Position numbers and translations under genes: made by a program. From positions 62,001-126,000 of the forward strand of contig NZ_LFIO01000958.1 of assembly GCF_001187535.1 (NCBI RefSeq): a stretch of 64,000 nt of DNA, given 5' to 3'. The notes below the pieces were generated by a model, which saw nothing but the letters and a program-made list of their open reading frames with translations, did not search any database and was not told the origin of the DNA. Shown here piece after piece: positions 44,710 to 53,361 of this stretch (position 1 is its first letter; each line of letters begins with the position of its first letter). Source of the DNA: Rhizobium ecuadorense (GTDB lineage Bacteria; Pseudomonadota; Alphaproteobacteria; Rhizobiales; Rhizobiaceae).

Positions 44710-45414
44710 TCACGTGACCAAGCCGTTCCGCAACGCGATCGCCACCATATGAACGCGGTTCACGGCGTCGAGCTTGCGCGCGGCCGCAGTGATATGCGAA
44801 TTGACCGTATGCTCGGAAAGACCGAGGATGATGGCGATCTCAGCCGACGTCTTGCCTTCGCTCGTCCATTTGACGATTTCCTGCTCGCGCTGGGTCAGCC
44901 GTCCGGACATTTCCGGTGTCAGGATTTCCTCATAAAGCTTGTCGAAAATCCGCATGGCGTCGAGAAGCATGTCGGCGATCTCGCTCTGATCCGGCTCCTG
45001 ACGTTCGCCGCTGAGCACGAGGCAATAGCGCCGCCCTTCCGGGGTGAACAGCGGGATGAACAGAAAGACCCCGCTCAGAAACTCGTTGAAAACCAGATCG
45101 GAGCGAAAATCTTCCGGCCGTGCGCTCTTGCCATGAACCGGCGTTGCCAGAAACTGGGCGGACTTTGCCCGGACGGTCCCGAGCGCTTCCTTCAACGACG
45201 TGATGAAAAGGCCGACGCGCCGCTCGGCGACATTGGTGATGACGATATCGCGTTCCCCGAAAGGAGCAGAAGCCTCTGAAATGCGGGCAAGCGCGAAATT
45301 ATCGAAGTTGTAGTGCTGTGCTGCCGACTTCAGCAGCCGGAAAAAATCGGTGCGGTTGATGGCCCGGCTCAGCTCCGGTCCGGCATGAAAGGGAATTGCC
45401 GGGGCGTTGTTCAT
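44710..45414 (-). CDS. LuxR-type regulator (VisN/VisR-like architecture)
   Basis: 234 residues from ATG 45414; GTG 45420 is an alternative. The N-terminal ~165 residues form a LuxR-like ligand domain without the acyl-homoserine-lactone Trp/Tyr/Asp pattern. The C-terminal GerE domain reads LTQREQEIVKWTSEGKTSAE and LGLSEHTVNSHITAAARKLD. Layout and length resemble VisN and VisR. It is probably co-transcribed with the response regulator 44241-44678. The signal and targets are unknown. Confidence 0.85.
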   Translation of the reverse strand: MNNAPAIPFHAGPELSRAINRTDFFRLLKSAAQHYNFDNFALARISEASAPFGERDIVITNVAERRVGLFITSLKEALGTVRAKSAQFLATPVHGKSARPEDFRSDLVFNEFLSGVFLFIPLFTPEGRRYCLVLSGERQEPDQSEIADMLLDAMRIFDKLYEEILTPEMSGRLTQREQEIVKWTSEGKTSAEIAIILGLSEHTVNSHITAAARKLDAVNRVHMVAIALRNGLVT

Positions 45415-45889
45415 TCCCACTCTTCCTCTCCTCGATGCCTCCGATCCCGAAATCTTGGGATATACGTCTTAGACGCGAAGAGCTACAAAAATTGCGAGAC
45501 GGTTGATGACGAATATCGAAACGGGGACTTTCGATAGTCAAAGGCGGAAATCATCAATTATCTCAACTACAGGTGATGCACGGGCAGACTTTACTGAGGG
45601 GCAGTAGCTCTTACCTGGGTATCGTATTCTTCCTGAATTCAACATCCATGAATGCAGGAAGGCAGTGCCAGACGTAAGCGCGAGAGAGCCGACAGACCCA
45701 TTTGGCTAAGGGGTTGGCTGATGTTCGTGGCGGCGAACGCGGGTCGATCGGCTCTCTCAGCGCTTATTCTGCGTATCATTTCCTTCGCTTCGGTTGCATC
45801 TTGTGATGCCTCCTCGACCTTGTCAATTGCGGTTTGTCATATGGTTGGGACAGAGGACGGGGAACAGGCCAGCGGGCTTCCGCTACTTC
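45415..45889. other. Long intergenic region with a distant inverted repeat
   Basis: 475 nt upstream of the LuxR gene and downstream of a response-regulator gene, both on the minus strand. No good gene is seen. AGCGCGAGAGAGCCGA (45677-45692) pairs with TCGGCTCTCTCAGCGCT (45748-45764) with one bulge, enclosing 55 nt. This could be a structured small RNA or the remains of a mobile piece. The left part should hold the luxR-type gene promoter. Confidence 0.45.
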
Positions 45890-46267
45890 CTACATCTCAA
45901 GATTGAGAATAATCCTGGCGAGGTCAAGCGGCTTCTCCAGATAGGCATCGGCGCCGGCCTCAAGCGAGCGCGCACGGTCCTCGGCAGCATCCGAGCCGCT
46001 GCAGATGGTAAGCCGCATCGCCTTGAACCGATCGTCCCGGCGCAGCCTGCTCACCAGGCTGATGCCACTGTCGAGCGGCATGTAGAGATCGGCGATCAGC
46101 AGTTCCGGCAGCGCCCAGCCTTCGGCCGCGCGCTGCTCCAGCGCCGCCAGCGCCGTCTCGGCGGTCGAAAAACAGAATAGATCGACATCTATCTGCTGCT
46201 TCCTGCGGATATAGTCGAGATAGAAGAGATCATCCCTGCTGTCGTCGACGTAAATTATGGTAGGCAT
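45890..46267 (-). CDS. Single-domain response regulator
   Basis: 125 residues. Receiver residues are D8-D9 (IIYVDDSRDD), phosphoacceptor D60 (LLIADLYMPLDSG), S90 (LTICSGSD) and K112 (YLEKPLDLARI). No output domain. It is divergent from the membrane PAS kinase gene 46462-48603, its likely partner. Confidence 0.88.
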   Translation of the reverse strand: MPTIIYVDDSRDDLFYLDYIRRKQQIDVDLFCFSTAETALAALEQRAAEGWALPELLIADLYMPLDSGISLVSRLRRDDRFKAMRLTICSGSDAAEDRARSLEAGADAYLEKPLDLARIILNLEM

Positions 46268-46461
46268 TCACCACCGTGATTTGGATATTGTTCGAATGAG
46301 CCTCGTTGTCCTTCGACCTCACGATATCGCGATTTCGCGAAAATTCGATCCATCTTATCGAAAAATCATTTCGCAAAAAGCGCAGCGCCGCTCTCCCCTG
46401 CCTATTGAGTATTCCTCGATTTCGGAAAAAATGGCCACGCGAACCGAGGAGGACACGACGG

Positions 46462-48603
46462 GTGCAGGATAAGGCCAACGTGGACCTGCAGGACGAGCGG
46501 AGGCGGCAGCGCTACCGTGGCTTTGCCATTGCGGTCGGCTGCCTGATGTTCCTTCTCGGAATGAGCGCCCTTGCCGGCTGGCTGCTGCAGATCGAGGCGA
46601 TCATTTCGCTGGTTCCCGGCTTTCCGTCGATGGCCTTCAACACCGCGCTCTGCTTCGTGCTGTCCGGTCTGGGGCTTGCCGCCTCGACGCTGGCTGCCCG
46701 CCGCTTTCTGCTAGCCGCAACGATCATGACAGGATTTGCGGCGGCAATCGCTGCGGCCCGGCTCGTGGAAATCGTCACCATCGGCCGGACGTTCCACAAT
46801 ATCGACCTGTTGATCAGCCGCTTCGTCATCCCGCCGGATTTCATCGCGCAGATCGGCGGCGGCATGGGCCCGAACACGGCGCTGGTCTTCCTGATCGCCA
46901 ATCTTTCGCTGCTGCTCTCTCTCCACGTCGAGAGGAAAAGCCAGGTGGTGCAGGAACTGACGAGCTACGTCGTCATCACCCTCGGCATGATCGCGCTCGC
47001 CAGCTACGTCACCGACGCCGAGCAGGGATACCGCTGGGGATCCTATGCGGCGATGGCGCTGCATACGGCGGTCGGCATCGTGATCTTCGGCTCGGGACTT
47101 CTCGCACGCTCCTGGTGGATGCAGCCGGCAAACCGGGCGCAGATTCCGCTCTGGATCCCGGCTGCGGTCTGCTTCACCGGCCTTCTCGTCGATCTCTACA
47201 CGCCGCTCGGTGTTGCCAACGGCATTCTCTATGTGCCGCTGGTGCTGACGGCGCTCTGGTTCGGCAATCGGAATGCGCCGCTTTTCTTCGCCTTTGCCTG
47301 CACCGTGCTGTTGATGCTCGGCTTCTTCGCCGTCAGGCACGACGAGGCGGCATTCTGGCAGGAGATCGCCAACCGCACGATTACGGCTGCGACGCTCTGG
47401 CTGATCGCCAGCCTCGTCTTTTATTTCATGCGCAACAACCACAACCTCGAAACCGAGCGCGTCCGCTTCGGCGCGCTGGTGCGCGGCACGCCCGATGCCG
47501 TCATCGTCATCGACGAGAGTGGAGCGATCAGGAGCTTCAACCCGGCGGCCGAAAGCATGTTCGGTTATTCCCCGCAGGAAACGATCGGCCGGAATATCAA
47601 GATGCTGATGCCTGAACCCTACCATTCCGAGCACGACGGCTATCTCGCCCATTACCGGAAGACCGGCGAGGAGCGCATCATCGGCACGACGCGCATGGTC
47701 TCCGGACGACGCAAGAACGGCATCGTCTTTCCGATCGACGTTTCCATCAGCGCCGTCTCCACCGGCGATGCGAAGATCTTCGTCGGCATCGTGCGGGATA
47801 TCAGCGAGCGCGCCCGGCAGGAAGAGCGGATGAAAACGACGCTTGCCCAGCTCGAGGCCTATACGGCCGAACTCGAGCGCAGCAACCACGACCTCGACGA
47901 ATTCGCCTATATCGCCTCGCATGATCTCAAGGAACCGCTGCGCGGCCTGCACAACCACTCGCGTTTTCTCCTCGAAGACTATGAAGACAAGCTCGACGTC
48001 GACGGCGTGCGCCGGCTGAACCGGCTGGTGCGCCTCAGCCAGCGCATGGAAAAACTCGTCAACGACCTGCTTTATTTCTCCCGGCTCGGGCGGCAGCAGC
48101 TGGCGGTCAAGCGCAGCGATATCGGCCTGATCGTCAAGGATGTCGTCGCGACGATGGAACTGCTGCTGGAGGAGCGACATGCCAAGGTCATCATCGACGG
48201 CCAGTTGCCGGATGTGGTCTGCGACGCGCCGCGGCTGACCGAAGTGTTCCGCAATCTCATCACCAATGCGATCAAATACAACGACAAACCGGCGCCGCTG
48301 GTGTCGATCGGCTATCTTGAGCGGTATGTCGGCCAGAACGGCACGGTTGCCCGCAACGTGTTTTTCGTCCGGGATAACGGCAAGGGCATACCCCAGGAAT
48401 TCCATGAGGATATTTTCCGCATTTTCAAACGGCTGGAAAAGTCGCAGGATTCCGACGACGGCACTGGAGCAGGCCTCACCTTCGTCCGCAAGATCATCGC
48501 GCGGCACAATGGCGATATCTGGCTGGAATCCGAGGTCGGCACCGGCACCACATTCTACTTCACTCTGGGAAAAAAGCGCGAGGGGCAGAATGCAGCAGCG
48601 TGA
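46462..48603 (+). CDS. Membrane PAS-domain histidine kinase
   Basis: 713 residues. GTG 46462 is chosen because GAGGAGG lies about 9 nt upstream. Roughly eight membrane helices (about 20-330) form an unknown integral sensor. A PAS domain follows (about 345-455: GALVRGTPDAVIVIDESGAI, SMFGYSPQETIGRNIKMLMP). Then HisKA with H487 in EFAYIASHDLKEPLRGLH, and HATPase with LITNAIKYND and VRDNGKGIPQEFHEDIFRIF. The kinase core resembles that of phytochrome-like kinases, but there is no chromophore domain. Its last codons overlap the start of the next receiver gene. Confidence 0.9.
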   Translation: MQDKANVDLQDERRRQRYRGFAIAVGCLMFLLGMSALAGWLLQIEAIISLVPGFPSMAFNTALCFVLSGLGLAASTLAARRFLLAATIMTGFAAAIAAARLVEIVTIGRTFHNIDLLISRFVIPPDFIAQIGGGMGPNTALVFLIANLSLLLSLHVERKSQVVQELTSYVVITLGMIALASYVTDAEQGYRWGSYAAMALHTAVGIVIFGSGLLARSWWMQPANRAQIPLWIPAAVCFTGLLVDLYTPLGVANGILYVPLVLTALWFGNRNAPLFFAFACTVLLMLGFFAVRHDEAAFWQEIANRTITAATLWLIASLVFYFMRNNHNLETERVRFGALVRGTPDAVIVIDESGAIRSFNPAAESMFGYSPQETIGRNIKMLMPEPYHSEHDGYLAHYRKTGEERIIGTTRMVSGRRKNGIVFPIDVSISAVSTGDAKIFVGIVRDISERARQEERMKTTLAQLEAYTAELERSNHDLDEFAYIASHDLKEPLRGLHNHSRFLLEDYEDKLDVDGVRRLNRLVRLSQRMEKLVNDLLYFSRLGRQQLAVKRSDIGLIVKDVVATMELLLEERHAKVIIDGQLPDVVCDAPRLTEVFRNLITNAIKYNDKPAPLVSIGYLERYVGQNGTVARNVFFVRDNGKGIPQEFHEDIFRIFKRLEKSQDSDDGTGAGLTFVRKIIARHNGDIWLESEVGTGTTFYFTLGKKREGQNAAA

Positions 48604-49015
48604 CACGCAACCGATCCTGATCGTCGAGGACAGCGAAGACGATTTCGAAGCAACGATGCGCGCCTTCAAACGCACCAACCTGCGCAACTCGATCCGCTGG
48701 GCGGCCTCGGGCCAGGAAGCGCTCGACATGCTGACCGCCATGGTGCCGAAACCGGGGCTGATCCTGCTCGATCTCAACATGCCGGGCCTTGACGGCCGCA
48801 AGACACTGGAGGCGATCAAGTCGAACGCCAGCTGGCGCAAGATCCCGGTGGTGATCCTCACCACCTCCGACGACGAGCGCGATATCGAAGGCTGCTATGC
48901 GCTCGGCGCCAATACCTATGTGCAGAAGCCGGTCGATCTCGACGGGCTGTTCGCGGCGATCCAGCGGCTGAAGGAATACTGGTTCGAAATCGCCATCCTG
49001 CCGCTCGAGGACTGA
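48590..49015 (+). CDS. Single-domain response regulator (Rcp1-like)
   Basis: 141 residues. ATG 48590 overlaps the kinase 3' end by 14 nt, with GAGGGG 4 nt upstream inside the kinase gene. Receiver motifs are LIVEDSEDDFEA, phosphoacceptor Asp in LILLDLNMPGLDGRKTLEAI, VVILTTSDDERD, and Lys in YVQKPVDLDGL. It resembles regulators paired with phytochrome-like kinases. Translation overlap suggests stoichiometric production with the PAS kinase. Confidence 0.9.
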   Translation: MQQRDTQPILIVEDSEDDFEATMRAFKRTNLRNSIRWAASGQEALDMLTAMVPKPGLILLDLNMPGLDGRKTLEAIKSNASWRKIPVVILTTSDDERDIEGCYALGANTYVQKPVDLDGLFAAIQRLKEYWFEIAILPLED

Positions 49016-49019
49016 CAGA

Positions 49020-50615
49020 TTGGCGGAAGACTGCAGCATTCTCATCATCGACGACAATATCGACGATCGCGAGGTCTATCGCCGCATATTGAGCCGCGTC
49101 TCCAGCACCGTCTATAACGTCCTGGAGGCGGAGACGGGTGAAGAGGGTCTTGCGCTGAATGGCCGCAAACGGCCGAACTGCATCCTGCTCGACTATTCGC
49201 TGCCGGGCCGCAATGGCCTCGGCGTCCTTGCCGATATCCTGGAGAGCGATCCCGCCGCCAATGTCATCATGCTGACCGGCCAGGGCAGTGAAACCGTCGC
49301 CGTCGAGGTGATGAAGAGCGGCGCGCGCGACTATCTGACGAAGGATTCGCTGTCGCCCGAAACACTGCATCGCTGCATCCAGAACGCCATCATGCACGGC
49401 ATGCTGGAAGCGCAGCTGGAGCAGAAGCGGCAATCGCTCGAGATCTTCACGCGCGCCATGGCCCATGATCTGAAGGAGCCGCTCAGGACGATCAAATCCT
49501 TCAGCCGCATCCTGCACGGTTCCGCAGCGCTTCCGGCCGACGACCGGGAACTGCTCGATTACGTGCTCAGCGCCGCCGACCATATGGAAGACCTGATCGT
49601 CAAGGTCTCCGGCTTCACCAGGCTCGAGGCCTCCGGCGGACCGGAGCTCATGCCGGTCTCGCTCTCTGCCGTGCTCGATCAGGTGGAGGACAATCTGCGC
49701 CAGCAGACCGAAAGCCGCGGCGCCGTCATCATCCGCGGAGCGCTGCCGGAGGTCATGGGCGATGCGACGCTGTTGACCCAGCTCTTGCAGAACCTCGTGT
49801 CCAATGCCATCCGCTATTGCGAGCAGACGGTTCCAGAGGTCACGATCTCGGGCGAAGCCCATGGCGATTTCTGCCGTCTCACCGTGCGCGACAACGGGCC
49901 CGGCATCGATCCCCAGCATCGCGAACTGATCTTCCAACCGTTCAAGCGCCTCGTCGGCCGCGGCATCGAGGGCACCGGGCTCGGCCTGGCCATCTGCCGC
50001 CGCATCGCGCAGCTGCATGGCGGCTCGATCTGGTGTGAGGCGGAAAATGGGCCGGGCGCCACCTTCATTCTCGATGTGCCGCTCGCCGGGACGAGGCCCA
50101 AGCCCCCCGCTGCAGCGGCCGTCCCGCACAGCGGCAAAGCGGCGGAGCAGCCGGGCGAAGGTGCGGGCAGGCTTGCCGAAGTGCTATTGGTGGAGGATAG
50201 CCCGGCCGACATCCAGCTTCTGAAGATCAAGCTGATGCGGCGGGAGAAGGTGGATTTCAATCTGCATGTCGCCACCAACGGGCGCGATGCGATGCGGCTG
50301 CTGGAAGAACGCGCTGAAATCGCCGATGTGCCGCAGATCGACCTGATGCTGCTCGACATCAACATGCCGATCATGGACGGCTTCGAGGTGCTGCGTGCGC
50401 TTTCCGCCGATATCCGCCTCAACCAGATTCCCGTCTGCATTCTCAGCACGTCAAGCGATGAGACCGACAGGCAGCGGGCCAGAAATCTGGGTGCGCGCGC
50501 CTATATGGTCAAGCCGCCGACCCTGCAGCAACTCGAAGAGGCGCTCGAATATGTCGACCATCTGGAATTGCTGCAGCGCGGCGATTCGCTTGCGCTTTGT
50601 GCGGAACAAAACTAA
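49020..50615 (+). CDS. REC-histidine kinase-REC hybrid protein
   Basis: 531 residues, TTG start 4 nt after the previous stop. Receiver 1 (1-125) has phosphoacceptor D58 in CILLDYSLPGRNG and K108. HisKA follows with H149 in TRAMAHDLKEPLRTI. HATPase has LVSNAIRYCE and VRDNGPGIDPQHRELIFQPF and GTGLGLAICRRIAQLHGG. After a Pro/Ala linker (about 360-385), receiver 2 has VLLVEDSPADIQLL and LMLLDINMPIMDGFEVL. Placing a receiver before the kinase lets it act as a phosphorelay node fed by another kinase. It completes a kinase-regulator-hybrid operon. Confidence 0.9.
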   Translation: MAEDCSILIIDDNIDDREVYRRILSRVSSTVYNVLEAETGEEGLALNGRKRPNCILLDYSLPGRNGLGVLADILESDPAANVIMLTGQGSETVAVEVMKSGARDYLTKDSLSPETLHRCIQNAIMHGMLEAQLEQKRQSLEIFTRAMAHDLKEPLRTIKSFSRILHGSAALPADDRELLDYVLSAADHMEDLIVKVSGFTRLEASGGPELMPVSLSAVLDQVEDNLRQQTESRGAVIIRGALPEVMGDATLLTQLLQNLVSNAIRYCEQTVPEVTISGEAHGDFCRLTVRDNGPGIDPQHRELIFQPFKRLVGRGIEGTGLGLAICRRIAQLHGGSIWCEAENGPGATFILDVPLAGTRPKPPAAAAVPHSGKAAEQPGEGAGRLAEVLLVEDSPADIQLLKIKLMRREKVDFNLHVATNGRDAMRLLEERAEIADVPQIDLMLLDINMPIMDGFEVLRALSADIRLNQIPVCILSTSSDETDRQRARNLGARAYMVKPPTLQQLEEALEYVDHLELLQRGDSLALCAEQN

Positions 50616-50699
50616 GCGATGGTCATTGGCAACGGTATGACCTTCGCAGCTTTCATACTCGCGCTCCTGACGACACCGCTTCAATCAGGACAGCTCTCG

Positions 50700-52256
50700 A
50701 TGGTATCAGGCATACATCACGTGACGGCCATCACCCGCAAGGTGCAGGCGAACGTGGACTTTTACGCCGGATTTCTCGGCATGCGGCTGGTCAAGCAGAC
50801 GGCCGGCTACGAGGATGTGACGCAACTTCATCTCCTCTACGGCGATGCGGTGGGAACGCCCGGTTCCCTCCTCACCTTCCTCGTCTGGGAAGACGGCGCG
50901 CCCGGCCGGGCCGGTTACGGCCAGATCAGCGAAGTCTCGCTGTCGATCGACCCCGCCAGCATCGGCTACTGGCTGACGCGCGCCATGAGCTTCGGCCTGC
51001 GCTCGGAAGGACCGGCCGACGAATTCGGCGAGCCTGTGCTGAGGCTGAAGGACCCCGATAACATCATCCTCAAGCTCGCCGGCGCAAAGCAGCTCACATC
51101 GCCAGCGGTCTGGGACGGCGCCTCGATTCCGGCCGAACACGCCATTCAGCGCGTGCGCGGCACAACCATGCTGACGGAGAAGCCGGCTGAGAGCCGCAGC
51201 TTCATCGAGAGCCATTTCGGTTACCGCTTCCTGGCCAATCGCGGCACGATCGACAGGCTGGTGTCGCAGTCCGGCGACGTCATCGACGTGCGCGATGCCC
51301 GCGGCTTCTGGTCCGGCGCGCCGGGCGCCGGCACGATCGATCACGTTGCCTTCCGCGCCGCCGACGAGGAGACGCTGCACTCCGTCCGCAAGGCCCTGGA
51401 AGCCACCGACGCATCGCCGACCAACCTGCATGACCGCAAATATTTCCGCTCGCTTTATGCCCGCGAGCCCGGCGACACGCTGATCGAGCTGGCCACCGAC
51501 AAACCGGGCATGCTCGTTGACGAAGAGCAGGCGGCCCTTGGGACCAAGCTGTTCGCGCCGCCCGAAGCGATCACCAATCTCCACGACCTGAAGGTCGTAC
51601 TGCCGCAGTTTGCAATGCCCGGCCAGCCGCGCATCAATTACCGTGAGCTGCCATTCGTTCATCGCTTCTATACGCCGCCGGATCCCGACGGCAGCGTCTT
51701 CGTGCTGCTGCACGGCTCCGGCGGCAACGAGACGACGCTGATGCCGCTTCTCAACAAGGCGGCACCGCGGGCGACGCTGCTCGGCGTGCGCGGCCGGGCG
51801 ACGGAGGAAGGTTTTCCGCGCTGGTACAAGCGCATTACCCCCTTCTCCTTCGACCAGAACGACATCAAGACCGAGGCGGAGGCCTTCGCGGCTTTTATCG
51901 AGGGCGCGGTCAAATCCTATGGGCTCGATCCACAGAAGGTCGTTTATGTCGGCTATTCCAACGGCGCCAATCTGCTGAACTCGCTGCTCTATCTGCACCC
52001 GAACCTGGTTCACAAGGCGGTGCTGCTGCGCTCCATGCCTGTTCTCAGCGACTTTCCGCATGCCGATCTCAAAGGCACCGACCTCCTCGTCATCAGCGGC
52101 AAGACGGATGCCTACGGCAAATATGCGAGCGAGCTGGAAGAGCGGCTGAAGAGTTCGGGCGCCACGGTCGATTCCGACGTCATTCCCGGCGGCCACGATC
52201 TCGGCGATGCCGATGTGCCGATCATCCAGAAATGGCTGCTGCAGGAAAACCGCTAA
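50700..52256 (+). CDS. Fusion of MhqO-like ring-cleaving dioxygenase and MhqD-like hydrolase
   Basis: 518 residues from ATG 50700 (AGGA 9 nt upstream). Residues 1-310 are two glyoxalase/VOC modules: GIHHVTAITRKVQANVDFYA, then GTIDHVAFRAADEETLHSV and PGDTLIELATDKPG, giving the His-His-Glu metal set. Residues about 320-518 form an alpha/beta hydrolase: VFVLLHGSGGNETTLMP, nucleophile Ser in VGYSNGANLLNSL, Asp in ISGKTDAYG, His in PGGHDLGD. In Bacillus the separate MhqO and MhqD proteins defend against quinones. Here they form one chain. The stop TAA lies in the edge of a palindromic repeat. Confidence 0.88.
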   Translation: MVSGIHHVTAITRKVQANVDFYAGFLGMRLVKQTAGYEDVTQLHLLYGDAVGTPGSLLTFLVWEDGAPGRAGYGQISEVSLSIDPASIGYWLTRAMSFGLRSEGPADEFGEPVLRLKDPDNIILKLAGAKQLTSPAVWDGASIPAEHAIQRVRGTTMLTEKPAESRSFIESHFGYRFLANRGTIDRLVSQSGDVIDVRDARGFWSGAPGAGTIDHVAFRAADEETLHSVRKALEATDASPTNLHDRKYFRSLYAREPGDTLIELATDKPGMLVDEEQAALGTKLFAPPEAITNLHDLKVVLPQFAMPGQPRINYRELPFVHRFYTPPDPDGSVFVLLHGSGGNETTLMPLLNKAAPRATLLGVRGRATEEGFPRWYKRITPFSFDQNDIKTEAEAFAAFIEGAVKSYGLDPQKVVYVGYSNGANLLNSLLYLHPNLVHKAVLLRSMPVLSDFPHADLKGTDLLVISGKTDAYGKYASELEERLKSSGATVDSDVIPGGHDLGDADVPIIQKWLLQENR

Positions 52257-52357
52257 AGCATGTCGCGTAAAAGTGTGCCGCGGTTTTGCGGCACGACATG
52301 CGTAAAAACAAAAGCGAAAGCGCGTCGCATGAATCAAGCTTAACGCGACGCGCTTTA
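52254..52357. repeat. Rhizobial palindromic intergenic element, modules B+A (copy 3)
   Basis: Module B arms are GCATGTCG (52258-52265) and CGACATGC (52294-52301). Module A arms are AAAGCGCGTCGC (52317-52328) and GCGACGCGCTTT (52345-52356). It is the reverse-orientation composite of the element at 22208-22310. Its edge GCTAA supplies the stop codon of the fused dioxygenase-hydrolase gene. It fills almost the whole gap to the convergent exporter gene and may serve as a terminator for both. Confidence 0.88.
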
Positions 52358-52361
52358 ACGA

Positions 52362-53255
52362 TCAGCCTCGGCGGGCGACCATGATGCCGGCAAGCACGAC
52401 GGCGCCGCCGAGCGCCTGCATGGTTCCGATCGCCTCGTTCAGCAGCGCCCAGGCAAGGATTGCCGCGACGACCGGCTGCAGCAGCAGTGTCAGCGAGGAG
52501 AAAGCCGGCGGCAGATAGGCCAGCGCATAGGTGATCGCCACCTGCCCGCCGGCATGGCTGATAAAGGCGAGACCGAAGAGGATCGACCAGCCATAGAGGC
52601 TTGCCGGCAGCATATGGCCCTCATGAATGAGAGCGATCGGGAAGATGAAGACGGCGGCCGACGCCGTGCTCCACAGCATGATGCGGATCGTATCGAACCG
52701 GCTGCGCAACCTGCCGATCGCCAAGATATAGCAGGCATAGAAGAAGGCGGCGATCATCGCGATACCATCACCGGCGAGATCGCCATTGCCGATGGCTGCC
52801 GGTCCGCCCTTCAGAATGACGACGCCCGCCAGCGCCAGGACAAGTCCGAGCATGAAGACGCCGCTCGTCCTCGCGCGGAAAAAGACGAAGGCGATCATCG
52901 TCACGAAGACGGGCGCGAGGTTGGCAAGCAGCGTCGCATTGGCAACCGAGGTCATGGTCAGCGAAAGGTGCCAGGCGGCGAGATCGAGCGACAGCATGAG
53001 GCCGGGAAGGATCAGCATGCCATAGTCGGAAAGGCTCTGCGGCTGCGGGCCTGCATTCTTCTTCATCAACGAGACGATGAAGATCGGGATCAGCGCCAGC
53101 GCCACGCGCCAGAAGGCCGTCGCCATCGGCCCGACCTCGGACAGCCGGACGAAGATCGGCGAGCCGCCGATCGCAGCCCCACCGAGAATGAGGGCTGCAA
53201 GGGCGAGGCGGTTGGAAGGCGAGGCTTCGGAGAGGGTGGAGGCAGCCTGCGACAT
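52362..53255 (-). CDS. EamA/DMT-family transporter
   Basis: 297 residues with ten membrane helices in two EamA repeats (about 15-145 and 160-295). Marks are GGAAIGGSPIFVRLSEVGPM, MLSLDLAAWHLSLTMTSVAN and LQPVVAAILAWALLNEAIGT. The family exports small metabolites; the substrate is unknown. ATG 53255 gives the family start MSQAAST; the frame is open further upstream. It is convergent with the dioxygenase-hydrolase gene. Confidence 0.9.
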   Translation of the reverse strand: MSQAASTLSEASPSNRLALAALILGGAAIGGSPIFVRLSEVGPMATAFWRVALALIPIFIVSLMKKNAGPQPQSLSDYGMLILPGLMLSLDLAAWHLSLTMTSVANATLLANLAPVFVTMIAFVFFRARTSGVFMLGLVLALAGVVILKGGPAAIGNGDLAGDGIAMIAAFFYACYILAIGRLRSRFDTIRIMLWSTASAAVFIFPIALIHEGHMLPASLYGWSILFGLAFISHAGGQVAITYALAYLPPAFSSLTLLLQPVVAAILAWALLNEAIGTMQALGGAVVLAGIMVARRG

Positions 53256-53361
53256 GATCTCGATATTTCTGGTCGCCCAAAGGCGATGCAATGTTGGCTG
53301 CCGTGTGCGTATCAGAAGTCGATCACAAACGACAGCCGACAAGCGACATGGGAGCGCAAAA

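Noticed and set aside
45652-45906. Open frame of 84 codons in the gap after the LuxR gene
   Set aside because: No ribosome site or family similarity, and it runs through the inverted repeat and into the end of the neighbouring response-regulator gene.
46711-48864. Long antisense open frame opposite the membrane PAS kinase
   Set aside because: No domain, opposite a well-supported kinase and receiver gene.
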